Part shown: piece by piece, positions 1-8,275 of the stretch | Layout of the letters: each line of letters starts with the position of its first letter | Numbering within the stretch: position 1 is the stretch's first letter | Assembly (NCBI RefSeq): GCF_014692515.1 | Contig: NZ_JACOIK010000007.1 | Span: 276,654-340,653, forward strand | DNA length: 64,000 bases | DNA from: Sphingobacterium micropteri | Lineage (GTDB): Bacteria > Bacteroidota > Bacteroidia > Sphingobacteriales > Sphingobacteriaceae | Reading direction: 5' to 3' | Program-made: the position numbers and the translations under genes | The notes under the pieces: generated by a model | Databases searched by the model: none | What the model was told of the DNA's origin: nothing | The model's input: the letters and a program-made list of their open reading frames with translations, nothing else

Positions 1-508
1 GATGGCCTTTGTATTTTAGGGTAGGGAAATAGCGTGTTTCTGTCTCGTTACGCCGAAAATGGAATAAGATAGAGGTAGGCTCATCGGCAATATGTATTTC
101 CTGATCGGCAGGATAACCGTCTTTACTCATTAAAAAAAGCGGCTTATCCTGCAACTGCTTTAGTACGGTGAGCATTTTCTGCTCAATTTTCGGACGTATC
201 CGATCGTAAATTTTTTCATCGAAAACATTTCCGAAAAAATCTACAGGACGTATGGCTTTTTTGTTGAATGCTTTGATAATATGTGTTTGTTCGATCTCAT
301 CTAATAACGTAATAAGATGATAATCGGTTTCGTCCAATGCCGGTGCAAAATCACCAATAGTATTCGTGAAAATACGTTTATAGCTCAGCGAATAAGAACC
401 ATTAGTGTTCAATTGAACAATATGGGGTTCTATCAAGTAGCCCAAATAAGGGTGTTGTCCTAACGAATAGATTAACTTGAATGGTAATTTGCTATCAACC
501 TGCTGCAT
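1..508 (-). CDS. SNF2-family helicase, N-terminal part (cut by window edge)
   Basis: This reading frame runs leftwards from an ATG at 508-506 and stays open to the window edge, giving 169 residues of an incomplete protein. It starts MQQVDSKLPFKLIYSLGQHPYLGYL and later reads ILFHFRRNETETRYFPTLKY. From memory this matches the N-terminal region of Bacteroidota SNF2/SWI2 DEAD-box ATPases, which precedes the helicase core. The helicase motifs themselves would lie outside the window, so the ATPase function rests on N-terminal resemblance only. The gene reads away from the repeat region that begins about 50 bases upstream of its start. Confidence 0.72.
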   Translation of the reverse strand, partial: MQQVDSKLPFKLIYSLGQHPYLGYLIEPHIVQLNTNGSYSLSYKRIFTNTIGDFAPALDETDYHLITLLDEIEQTHIIKAFNKKAIRPVDFFGNVFDEKIYDRIRPKIEQKMLTVLKQLQDKPLFLMSKDGYPADQEIHIADEPTSILFHFRRNETETRYFPTLKYKGH

Positions 509-558
509 TAAAATTCCTGAAGTCTTTCAAAAAAGTCTCTAATATAGCGTTTTTTGTT

Positions 559-665
559 GTTCTTTTTTTAGAAAAAAGAACGGAAAAAATCGTCACTTCG
601 GATATTTGAAATAATGGATCGTGCTAAGGATGAATTTCTACATACTTCAAACATCCGTATGTGAC
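559..665 (+). repeat. Structured intergenic repeat, copy 1 (left arm of inverted pair 1)
   Basis: Two stacked hairpins are visible. The first (559-581) is an A/T-rich stem GTTCTTTTTT / AAAAAAGAAC. The second (592-665) has an outer stem GTCAC/GTGAC, then an inner stem CGGATaTTTGAA / TTCAAAcATCCG around a roughly 35-base loop containing GAATTTCTACATAC. The same architecture recurs in inverted orientation at 935-1043 and twice more near 17 kb, with paired base changes in the stems. It belongs to no repeat family I can name. Confidence 0.75.
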
Positions 666-934
666 CCTTTGTGTTAATAGGGGATTGTGCAAATGCATGG
701 CGTGTTAACTCTTTTTAGTTTCGGAAGCGCCTAATGAACAGAGATATAAGGTAAAAAAGGAAATAAGATAAACAGGGATAGAGATAAGACGGATGTAGAC
801 ACCCATGCACGCGGAACGCGGGCAAAAACGGCCTAGCATTTTTCCGCGGTCAGCTTTACGCTGGCTATTCCGTTAAAAGAACAAGAGGGATTAGTGCGCT
901 TGGGTATATGCATTATCCTCCTTTGACATTTAAT
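666..934. other. Gene-less spacer between inverted repeat copies 1 and 2
   Basis: These 269 bases hold no open frame with coding character. Just inside each repeat arm is a short shared tail with a GG-rich stretch followed by ATGCA, for example near 690-700 and, on the other strand, near 905-925. The middle has short imperfect inverted stretches around 800-875 (cgcggaacgcg; cagctttacgctg). I see no recognisable RNA family. Confidence 0.5.
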
Positions 935-1043
935 CTCGCATCCGGATTTTTGAGGTATGTAGAAATTCATCCTTAGTATTATCCCTTATCTCAAGAATCC
1001 GAAGGGAGGAGGTTTTTGCTTCTTTTTCACGGGGAAAAAGAAG
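935..1043 (-). repeat. Structured intergenic repeat, copy 2 (right arm of inverted pair 1)
   Basis: On the minus strand the order is an A/T hairpin with arms CTTCTTTTT/AAAAAGAAG (1043-1019), then a second hairpin with inner stem CGGATTcTTGAG / CTCAAaAATCCG and the loop motif GAATTTCTACATAC. The outer stem CTCCC/GCGAG is imperfect. The A/T hairpin overlaps the 3' end of dapF: the stop codon of dapF (1029-1027) lies in the stem-loop, so its last few residues are encoded by the repeat. Confidence 0.78.
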
Positions 1044-1821
1044 GCATAGCGCCTTTGAAAACAAATTGAGCCGGCCCTTTCAGCCGGACCTCCGTAAATT
1101 GATCACCTATTTTGTGAAAACTGATATATAATTGTCCGCCGAGAACACGAATTGGAATTTCTTGGTATCCCTCTAAGCCTTGGTGTAATGCAACGGTCAT
1201 AGCAGCAGCAGTTGCACCGGTGCCACAAGCTAGTGTTTCATCTTCTACACCACGTTCAAATGTCCGTACGAAATACCCTTGTTCTTCTTGTTCGATAAAA
1301 TTGACATTGATACCTTCTTTTTTGTACGTTTCATTATTCCGGATCGCGGATCCTATTTCATAGACATTCTTGTGCTGGAGATCACTGATCCAAGTAACGT
1401 AATGAGGAGAGCCGGTATTCAACACATAGGCGTCGCCATCACGCTGTATAGCGGAGACATCAATCATTCCTAAATCAACTTGGTTGTCTTGGATGATGGC
1501 TTGATGCTCTCCGTCGACTGCCAAAAAGACAGTTTTTTCTTGAATAATCCCTAAGTCGCGAGCGAAAGCGACGATACACCTCCCCCCATTGCCACACATA
1601 CTTGCTTCTCCGCCATTGGCATTATAATAAATCATTTCGAAATCAAAATTTTCATTATTTTGAAGAAGCATTAAACCGTCTGCACCAATTCCAAATCTTC
1701 TGTCACATATCGCTTTTACTAAATCTTCGTTTTCGCGGTCGAAAAAACCGCTTCTATTGTCGATAAGCACAAAATCATTTCCGGCACCTTGATATTTCGA
1801 AAATTTTATTTTTCTATCCAT
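1027..1821 (-). CDS. dapF: Diaminopimelate epimerase
   Basis: This 264-residue cytoplasmic enzyme interconverts LL- and meso-diaminopimelate, supplying meso-DAP for peptidoglycan and the last intermediate of lysine synthesis. The N-terminal signature KYQGAGNDFVLIDN is present. The two catalytic cysteines are C76 in MCGNGGRC and C199 in LACGTGATA, one in each half of the two-domain fold. Length is normal for the family. The C-terminal residues PSFSP and the stop codon come from the hairpin of the adjacent structured repeat, which may also act as its terminator. asd, from the same pathway, lies in this window at 17.2-18.2 kb next to the second copy of that repeat pair. Confidence 0.96.
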   Translation of the reverse strand: MDRKIKFSKYQGAGNDFVLIDNRSGFFDRENEDLVKAICDRRFGIGADGLMLLQNNENFDFEMIYYNANGGEASMCGNGGRCIVAFARDLGIIQEKTVFLAVDGEHQAIIQDNQVDLGMIDVSAIQRDGDAYVLNTGSPHYVTWISDLQHKNVYEIGSAIRNNETYKKEGINVNFIEQEEQGYFVRTFERGVEDETLACGTGATAAAMTVALHQGLEGYQEIPIRVLGGQLYISFHKIGDQFTEVRLKGPAQFVFKGAMPSFSP

Positions 1822-2038
1822 TTGTTTGATTTTTTTATCAAAAATTAATATTCTTGTTACAATACAGCGTTTGATTGTTAAATCATGTTAAAAACCAGAT
1901 TTATGCCTTTTCGTTAACATTTTTTAACTGTCAAAACTTCCCATGCAATTTCTAATGGTACTACATTTGAACAAGCCATAAAACAAAAGTAAAAGAAAAT
2001 ATTTTTAAAGATAAAAGATCATTACAGTAATTAAGACA

Positions 2039-3580
2039 ATGAAGAAAATAGGAATGAGTTTATTAATAGCTGCCGTTGGAGGTGCGGTGGCTATCGGAGG
2101 GTACAAGCTCTTCGAAAATAAGCAAAACGAGCAAATGACCTTCGAAGAGAAACAAAAGGTTTATTTTGCCAATAATCCGGGGAGCGAAATCTTGTCGTCG
2201 ACAGGGAATCCAGATTTTACAGAAGCTGCTGCAGCGGTTTCACCAGGTGTAGTGCACATCAAGGTGACGATGACACGGCGGGCATCGCAGGGAGGTGGAG
2301 GATCTCCTTTCGATATGTTTGAAGAGTTTTTTGGGATGCCGCAGCGCCGTCAACAGCAACAGCCTCGACAAGCAACTGCTTCCGGATCTGGGGTCTTGAT
2401 TTCACCTGATGGCTACATCGTTACGAATAACCATGTGGTGGAAGATGCAGATAAAATTGAAGTGAAACTAACGGATCAACGAACATTCGAAGCAAAGGTT
2501 ATCGGTAGAGATGCTGATTTCGACTTGGCGTTACTTAAAGTTAGTGCATCTAGTCTGCCTTTTGTGAAATTCGGTGATTCAGATCATGTGCGGATCGGTG
2601 AGTGGGTTTTGGCAGTTGGTTACCCTTTGAGTTTGCAATCTACAGTTACGGCCGGTATTGTTAGTGCAAAAGGACGACAAATCGGTATTCTCGGGGAGCA
2701 AGGACAAGGTTCGCCATACGGTTATGGACAGCCCCAAGAGCCCATCGTGCGGACTGCGGTAGAGTCGTTTATCCAAACAGATGCGGTTATCAATAAAGGA
2801 AATAGCGGTGGAGCATTAGTAAATACACGCGGAGAGTTAATTGGAATCAATGCGGCTATTGCTTCTCCTACTGGTGTCTATGCGGGTTATGGGTTTGCCA
2901 TTCCGGTCAATTTAGTGAAAAAGATTGTGAATGACTTTAAGGAATTCGGTACGGTGCAACGTGGCTATGTCGGCGTGAATTTCCGTGAGGTAAACGCGGC
3001 TATTAGAGAGGAATTTAAGATTGATGATATTCATGGTCTGTACGTGTTTGATGTAGTGAAGGATGGAGCAGCGGCAGCGGCGGGTATCCAAAAAGGGGAC
3101 GTACTGACGAAGGTGGAAGGAAACATCATTTATTCGTCTTCTGACTTACAGGAGCGCGTAGCACGGTTAAATCCTGGAGATAAACTAAAACTTACCTACA
3201 AACGTGACGGGAAAGAACGTGATGTGACGGTTACCCTAAAAGCACAGGATACCAAGAAATCTGCTACAGAGGAAGAGGCGAGTGCGAGTGCAACAGAAAT
3301 CTTCAATAAGTTGGGTGCCAGCTTTACGCCTGCTTCCGATGCACAGAAGAAAAAATTTGGTGTAAACTCGGGTGTAGTGATCACACAGGTGCACCGTGGT
3401 GGAATGTTTGAGTACTTTGGCGTGGAGAGGGGCTTAGTGGTAACACATGTAAACGGAAAGCCTGTCAATAGTGTGGACGATGTAGAATCGGCATTGGGTA
3501 GCACCAAACGAAATATTGTTCGTGTTACCGGCGTTTCGGAAAGTGGAACGACGGAATTCAACTTCCCGATACAGTATTAG
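2039..3580 (+). CDS. degP: HtrA/Deg-family periplasmic serine protease (Do-like)
   Basis: A 513-residue protein of the S1C family that degrades or refolds damaged envelope proteins. An N-terminal hydrophobic segment (residues 5-22) acts as signal peptide or anchor. The trypsin-like domain shows the triad H132 (TNNHVVED), D162 (DFDLALLKV) and S256 (GNSGGALV). Two PDZ domains follow, around 315-405 and 435-510. A glycine- and glutamine-rich stretch at residues 84-113 corresponds to the flexible LA-loop region. It is transcribed divergently from dapF and ends in a strong terminator. The symbol is given by family; DegQ would fit equally well. Confidence 0.93.
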   Translation: MKKIGMSLLIAAVGGAVAIGGYKLFENKQNEQMTFEEKQKVYFANNPGSEILSSTGNPDFTEAAAAVSPGVVHIKVTMTRRASQGGGGSPFDMFEEFFGMPQRRQQQQPRQATASGSGVLISPDGYIVTNNHVVEDADKIEVKLTDQRTFEAKVIGRDADFDLALLKVSASSLPFVKFGDSDHVRIGEWVLAVGYPLSLQSTVTAGIVSAKGRQIGILGEQGQGSPYGYGQPQEPIVRTAVESFIQTDAVINKGNSGGALVNTRGELIGINAAIASPTGVYAGYGFAIPVNLVKKIVNDFKEFGTVQRGYVGVNFREVNAAIREEFKIDDIHGLYVFDVVKDGAAAAAGIQKGDVLTKVEGNIIYSSSDLQERVARLNPGDKLKLTYKRDGKERDVTVTLKAQDTKKSATEEEASASATEIFNKLGASFTPASDAQKKKFGVNSGVVITQVHRGGMFEYFGVERGLVVTHVNGKPVNSVDDVESALGSTKRNIVRVTGVSESGTTEFNFPIQY

Positions 3581-3611
3581 TAAGGATCGTCGATTACTTC
3601 ATAAAATAAAT

Positions 3612-3649
3612 ACGCGTCATCTGCTGAAAAAGTAGATGACGCGTTTTTT
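3612..3649 (+). terminator. Rho-independent terminator after the Deg protease
   Basis: An 11-bp stem, ACGCGTCATCT paired with AGATGACGCGT, extends through three further pairs to a GAAAA loop and is followed directly by a run of five T residues. It lies 30 bases after the protease stop codon and separates that gene from the phosphatase gene. Confidence 0.93.
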
Positions 3650-3715
3650 ATCATATAGGTATCAACTTTCTGGATTACCTTTTTGTATTCAAAAGAATAG
3701 CGTTATTTTAGAAGC

Positions 3716-4153
3716 ATGAAGATTTTGATGGTTTGTTTAGGTAATATCTGTCGATCGCCACTGGCACATGGCGTAATGCAGCATTTAGTAGAACAGGAGG
3801 GGTTAGACTGGGAAATAGATTCCGCGGGGACGGGCGATTGGCATGTGGGACATCAACCAGACAAGCGTTCCATAGCGGTGGCTAAGAAATATGGGGTGGA
3901 TATAACGCAACAACGAGCCCAATGGTTCCAACGAGATTTTTTTGAACGCTATGATCACATCTATGTGATGGACAATAACAACTTTCGAGACGTTACAGCA
4001 CTGGCCGAATGTGATGAAGACAGGGCCAAAGTACGTATGTTTTTGTTGAAAGATATCGTGCCAGATCCCTATTTCGATGAAAATCAGTTTGAGCCTGTGT
4101 ACCATATGATTGAGAAACGCTGTCGCGAACTTATTCGTGAACTGCGTAAATAA
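3716..4153 (+). CDS. Low-molecular-weight protein-tyrosine phosphatase
   Basis: This 145-residue cytoplasmic phosphatase opens with the P-loop VCLGNICRSP, giving nucleophile C7 and R13. The general acid is D117 in IVPDPYF. Length and order match LMW-PTPs, which dephosphorylate tyrosine kinases of exopolysaccharide systems or act on small arsenate-like substrates. The active-site neighbourhood favours phosphatase over arsenate reductase. No capsule kinase lies nearby, so its substrate cannot be told from context. It starts a co-oriented run with the next three genes, although a candidate promoter lies between it and the following gene. Confidence 0.93.
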   Translation: MKILMVCLGNICRSPLAHGVMQHLVEQEGLDWEIDSAGTGDWHVGHQPDKRSIAVAKKYGVDITQQRAQWFQRDFFERYDHIYVMDNNNFRDVTALAECDEDRAKVRMFLLKDIVPDPYFDENQFEPVYHMIEKRCRELIRELRK

Positions 4154-4158
4154 TTCCC

Positions 4159-4166
4159 TACTTTTG
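4159..4166 (+). promoter_or_regulatory. Candidate -7 element (TAnnTTTG) just before a start codon
   Basis: TACTTTTG matches the Bacteroidota -7 consensus TAnnTTTG exactly and ends 7 bases before the ATG at 4174. A clear TTTG -33 element is not visible. If used, transcription would begin within a few bases of the start codon, giving a very short or absent leader. Confidence 0.45.
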
Positions 4167-4173
4167 CTAAGAT

Positions 4174-4524
4174 ATGAAAGCATCGGAGATTAATAAAAAA
4201 TGGACTGAACTACAGCGCGTTATTGCAAGTGATTTCGATATGGAACTTCCCGATATTAAGGTTATGCTGTTTCTCATCGGTGTTCAAGAGCTGGGAAAAG
4301 GGCCACAGCAGTTTTCCAAACGGCAAAAAGAAGAGCTTATGCATATTGCTACTTGTCGTTTGTTTAGCGCTATGGGCTTCTACGAACTGAAAGGATTGGA
4401 TGAAGAAGGGTGGCCGCATTGGGATTTAGTAAAGGCCATTCCCAACTATACGTTGTTAGAACAAGAGATGATTCTAAAATCGTTGATTATTGATTATTTT
4501 GAGGATACCTATACCTTATCGTAA
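4174..4524 (+). CDS. Small conserved hypothetical protein (116 aa)
   Basis: I do not recognise a named family. The 116-residue protein is soluble in appearance, with no signal peptide or membrane segment. It is mostly helical with charged N-terminal and hydrophobic central stretches (MLFLIGVQELGKGPQQFSK), a CRLFSAMGFYELKGLDEEGWPHW segment and an acidic end. The gene sits 20 bases after the phosphatase and 9 bases before the cyclophilin gene, so it is probably co-expressed with the latter. Normal codon use and tight packing argue that it is a real gene. Confidence 0.75.
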   Translation: MKASEINKKWTELQRVIASDFDMELPDIKVMLFLIGVQELGKGPQQFSKRQKEELMHIATCRLFSAMGFYELKGLDEEGWPHWDLVKAIPNYTLLEQEMILKSLIIDYFEDTYTLS

Positions 4525-4533
4525 TTTGTAGTT

Positions 4534-5298
4534 ATGAAGAAATATTTTAAGGAGATAGGCATGCTTATGTTGGGCATGTTTCTGGTTACAGGGGCGTGGG
4601 CGAAAATACCGCAATATCATTATGTATCGATAACAACCGATAAAGGTGCGTGTTTATTGAAGCTGTATAACGAAACACCCAAACATCGGGATAATTTCGT
4701 TAAATTGGTTAAAGAGGGTTACTATGAAGATTTGATGTTTCATCGGGTTATCCAGAACTTTATGGTGCAGGGTGGCGATCCTAACTCACGTTATGCCGCA
4801 CAGAAGCAGTCGCTTGGGGATGGCGGATCCGATTACAAGATTCCAGCAGAGATTCAGGAAGGCCTTATGCATAAAAAAGGAACAATCGGTGCTGCACGAG
4901 ATGATAACCCGGCAAAGCAGTCCTCGGCTTCTCAGTTTTATTTGGTACAGGGACGCGTGTTCTCATCTGCGGCATTAGATTCTTTAGAAGAGTTTCGATT
5001 GAAAGGAAAGAAGCTGACTGCACAGCAAAGAGAACTGTATTCGACGATTGGAGGAGCACCGCACCTAGATGGAAATTATACCGTGTTTGGAGAACTATTG
5101 CAAGGCGTAGAAACCATCGATAAGATTGCGGTTGTAGAAACAGATGAACGAGATCGTCCATTGGAGGATGTGCGGATGTCGATGAAGTTACTGACTAGAA
5201 GAGAGGCTTTAAATCTTGAACGGGAAATGGAAGGACTCTCTCCCAAGACCGGCTTTTTGACTAAGTTTTTTGATCTTTTCCACCCGCGGTATTATTGA
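4534..5298 (+). CDS. Cyclophilin-type peptidyl-prolyl cis-trans isomerase, exported
   Basis: A 254-residue protein with a signal peptide (residues 1-23, ending GAWA). The cyclophilin fold follows, marked by FHRVIQNFMVQGGDP and later GNYTVFGELLQGVETIDKI. It accelerates proline isomerisation during folding of envelope proteins. Between these motifs lies an insertion (about residues 150-175, LEEFRLKGKKLTAQQRELY) and after the fold an extended C-terminal tail, so the protein is longer than minimal bacterial cyclophilins of 160-190 residues. Such insertions are common in Bacteroidota members. Spacing suggests co-transcription with the small upstream gene. Confidence 0.93.
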   Translation: MKKYFKEIGMLMLGMFLVTGAWAKIPQYHYVSITTDKGACLLKLYNETPKHRDNFVKLVKEGYYEDLMFHRVIQNFMVQGGDPNSRYAAQKQSLGDGGSDYKIPAEIQEGLMHKKGTIGAARDDNPAKQSSASQFYLVQGRVFSSAALDSLEEFRLKGKKLTAQQRELYSTIGGAPHLDGNYTVFGELLQGVETIDKIAVVETDERDRPLEDVRMSMKLLTRREALNLEREMEGLSPKTGFLTKFFDLFHPRYY

Positions 5299-5346
5299 GG
5301 GATGAAGTTAACCTCTTAACTCTTTAACTTCTTAACAATTAAAAAA

Positions 5347-6111
5347 ATGAAGATCATAACCTATAACGTAAACGGCTTGCGCGCTGCTCTTAAAAAAGAT
5401 TGGTTGGGCTGGATGAAAATAGTGAATGCAGACGTCGTTTGCTTGCAGGAAATTAAAGCTACGCAAGACCAAATTCCAGAAATTCTCTTATTGGAACAGA
5501 TGGGATATGAACACTATTGGTACCCGGCGCAAAAGAAAGGATATAGTGGTACGGCTATTTTTACGCGGATTACACCTAAGCATGTGGAATATGGTTGTGG
5601 GCATGAAGATTATGACTTTGAAGGGCGTACCATTCGTGCTGATTTTGACGATGTATCCGTGATGAGTGTATATTTCCCTTCTGGAACAACGGGTGATATA
5701 CGACAGGACTTCAAATACCGTTTCTTAGATGATTTTCAGATATATAGTGATAAGCTCTTGCAGGAAAAGCCAAAACTAGTGATTTCGGGTGATTATAATA
5801 TATGCCATCGTGCCATTGATATTCATAATCCAAAGTCCAATGCAAATAGCTCTGGATTCTTGCCAGCGGAACGTGAATGGATGGAAAATTTTATCAATTC
5901 CGGATATGTAGACTCCTTTCGGCATTTAAACCCCCAACCGCATCATTATACTTGGTGGAGCTATCGTGCAGGGGCACGAGCGAGAAATCTCGGCTGGCGG
6001 ATTGACTATAATATGGTTTCTACCTCGTTGGCAGACAGCATAGTTAGGGCAGAGATTATGCCTTCTGCTGTGCATTCCGATCACTGTCCGGTGTTGTTGG
6101 AACTTCGATAA
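5347..6111 (+). CDS. xth: Exodeoxyribonuclease III (AP endonuclease)
   Basis: A 254-residue cytoplasmic DNA repair enzyme of the ExoIII/APE1 family that cleaves at abasic sites and trims 3' ends. Family motifs appear in order: NVNGLRAA at the start, LQEIK with metal-binding E35, SGDYNICHRAIDIHNP (catalytic Asp/Asn loop), and the C-terminal HSDHCPV with catalytic H246. The length is typical. A short A/T-rich gap of 48 bases separates it from the cyclophilin gene. It converges with the hybrid kinase gene, leaving only 14 bases between their stop codons. Confidence 0.95.
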   Translation: MKIITYNVNGLRAALKKDWLGWMKIVNADVVCLQEIKATQDQIPEILLLEQMGYEHYWYPAQKKGYSGTAIFTRITPKHVEYGCGHEDYDFEGRTIRADFDDVSVMSVYFPSGTTGDIRQDFKYRFLDDFQIYSDKLLQEKPKLVISGDYNICHRAIDIHNPKSNANSSGFLPAEREWMENFINSGYVDSFRHLNPQPHHYTWWSYRAGARARNLGWRIDYNMVSTSLADSIVRAEIMPSAVHSDHCPVLLELR

Positions 6112-6125
6112 AACAATAAATAGTT

Positions 6126-8246
6126 TTACCCGATAATACAAGAAACGAGCTGATGCTCATCCAATGGTTTGCTTAAGATACAGTCGAAGACATACGTTTG
6201 ACTTTTCTTCATCTCACCTTCCAGGTGCATCGTGTCGGCGGTGAACGCAAATACTTTAACGTCCTCTTTTTCCGGATTATTCCGGATTTCTCGCAACACA
6301 TCCCAACCGTCGATCTCTGGCATCGAGATATCTGTGATAACGGCGTCTACGGGGTGCTGTTGTAGGAATGTCAACGCATCCTGCGCTTTTTCAAACGTAT
6401 ATACGTTTGGAAAGTCTTTGAAATAATGTTTTAAATAGAGAATATTGATCCGGTTGTCATCTACTAGCACGAGCTGTACGTCTTTTGGGAGGTCGGCCAA
6501 CGTATAAGCGTTGGACGCATTGCTTTCCAAGCGTTTTTGATTAATAGGTGCAGACAGGATAAAGGTCGAACCTTTTCCCACTGTGCTGTTTAGGGTAATA
6601 TCACCCTGAAGTTGCTCCGATAGTAATTTGGAAATATAAAGTCCAAGACCAAAGCCCTTCGTTTTACTCCTGTTGTCCGTCATGTAATATTGACGGAAAA
6701 TTTGAGATTGGTGCTCTGGTGCGATGCCTAAGCCCGTATCCTTCACTTCTACGAAGAGTGTATCTTGGTTGTTTACTTTTTTTGTATATGCTTTTACGCC
6801 GACTTCGCCTTTTGGTGTATACTTTATCGCATTGCTAATCAAGTTAGAGACGATCTGTTTTATGCGGAAAGCGCTGCTGTAAATTTCCAATTTGGGATCA
6901 ATATCTATTTGCTGCGTTAACGATAGGTTCTTCTTTCGTGCTTGATAGGTGTGCAAGCTTATAATGTCCAATAATAGCCGGTAAGGCGGGAAGTATTCAT
7001 TTTTTACTTCTAATGCTCCTACCTCTAGCTTGCTAAGGTTTAAGATGTCATTCACCGTACTATTTATGACAGAGATTTCATGCGCTGCAGAATCCAGGTA
7101 TTCGGGCTGAATAGTATCCTTGCTGCCGTTCTTCCGCAAGATATCGATAATCCCTAGGAGTGAATTAATAGGTGACCGTACTTCGTGGCTTATGTTGGCT
7201 AAAACGCTCGTCTTTTCTTCCGCAACTTTTGCGGCATAATCCTTTTCTTTTTCCAGTTTCTTTTCGTAGGTGGTAGCTTTGGATTGGTAGTAAAGAATAA
7301 ACAGAATCATGAGCAACATAACAGATAGGGAGATGATAAGCTGTCCGCGAAGTTGATTTATATTTTCTTGATAGTGTTCCAAGTCTCTAGCCTCCGCCTC
7401 CCGTATCGAGACACGCTCTAATTCTTGTATTTTCTCTACGCCTGTACGTAGATTGTTTAGCAGCAGATAATTTGCTTGTATCAGATTACGCTCTTTTTGC
7501 CGCATTACAGCGAAATTTTGCTGTAATGTACGCAGACCTCGGTTATAGCTTGTTTGGTTCTGTACAATCAGGTTCTCGACGTTGCGTTGCAGTACATCAA
7601 TTTGATGGGCATTAAATTGCTGGGTAATAGCAGAATTTAGCAAGGTATCATCCTTCGCATTAAAAACACGATTGAATAGACTTTGCTTTTTGCGTACCGC
7701 GGTATCTACGTTAATCTTGTTAAGGGCGGTATCGTTAAGAATTTTACGCATAACAGCGTCTGTCGAAACATGCCTCGGCGGCATAACCTTTTGGCTTTGG
7801 GTTAATGCTGACAGGGAATCCTGTGCCATAAAAACGAGATCATTAACGATCTTTTTAAGTTCTGCGAATTCCCCGGCCAGAAGGTCTCTTTTTTGTATAT
7901 CAGCATTGCTGTGTTGTAAAGAACTGTTCCCGGTGGGAATGTTGGACAACGTGTCAAGATATAATTTAATCGTATCAAGTTTCGCCCGATATTCGTTGTA
8001 GGTCTCTTGATCGAAATCTACCGTATATTGTCTAAAAAGATTATCGGCTTCGCCATAAACCGAAAATAGTTGGTATAATGTAGAAGACTGCTTTAACCCA
8101 AATGAATAAGCTGCGTCAAGCCGTTCTTTGACTTTTTGGTAGGCTATATACTGGTAAATAAAGACAATACTTATGTATGCAAAAATGGTAATAATTGCAC
8201 CGATAAGTACTTTTCGCAGTAAAAATGTTTTCTTACTTTTTGGCAC
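6126..8246 (-). CDS. Hybrid sensor histidine kinase/response regulator
   Basis: A 706-residue membrane sensor. A transmembrane segment at about residues 12-33 starts a long helical, probably periplasmic, sensor region (about 34-300) without a recognisable ligand fold, closed by a second membrane segment near 303-322. The dimerisation/phosphotransfer domain contains phospho-acceptor H354 in NISHEVRSPINS. The ATPase domain shows NLISNAIKYTP and the GFGLGLYISK glycine box. A receiver domain follows, with phospho-acceptor D639 in VITDISMPEIDGW. There is no DNA-binding output domain, so the phosphate must pass onward. No partner regulator is adjacent, making it an orphan hybrid kinase. Confidence 0.93.
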   Translation of the reverse strand: MPKSKKTFLLRKVLIGAIITIFAYISIVFIYQYIAYQKVKERLDAAYSFGLKQSSTLYQLFSVYGEADNLFRQYTVDFDQETYNEYRAKLDTIKLYLDTLSNIPTGNSSLQHSNADIQKRDLLAGEFAELKKIVNDLVFMAQDSLSALTQSQKVMPPRHVSTDAVMRKILNDTALNKINVDTAVRKKQSLFNRVFNAKDDTLLNSAITQQFNAHQIDVLQRNVENLIVQNQTSYNRGLRTLQQNFAVMRQKERNLIQANYLLLNNLRTGVEKIQELERVSIREAEARDLEHYQENINQLRGQLIISLSVMLLMILFILYYQSKATTYEKKLEKEKDYAAKVAEEKTSVLANISHEVRSPINSLLGIIDILRKNGSKDTIQPEYLDSAAHEISVINSTVNDILNLSKLEVGALEVKNEYFPPYRLLLDIISLHTYQARKKNLSLTQQIDIDPKLEIYSSAFRIKQIVSNLISNAIKYTPKGEVGVKAYTKKVNNQDTLFVEVKDTGLGIAPEHQSQIFRQYYMTDNRSKTKGFGLGLYISKLLSEQLQGDITLNSTVGKGSTFILSAPINQKRLESNASNAYTLADLPKDVQLVLVDDNRINILYLKHYFKDFPNVYTFEKAQDALTFLQQHPVDAVITDISMPEIDGWDVLREIRNNPEKEDVKVFAFTADTMHLEGEMKKSQTYVFDCILSKPLDEHQLVSCIIG

Positions 8247-8275
8247 GGCTACTGTATTTAGTGGTAGTTTAACCG

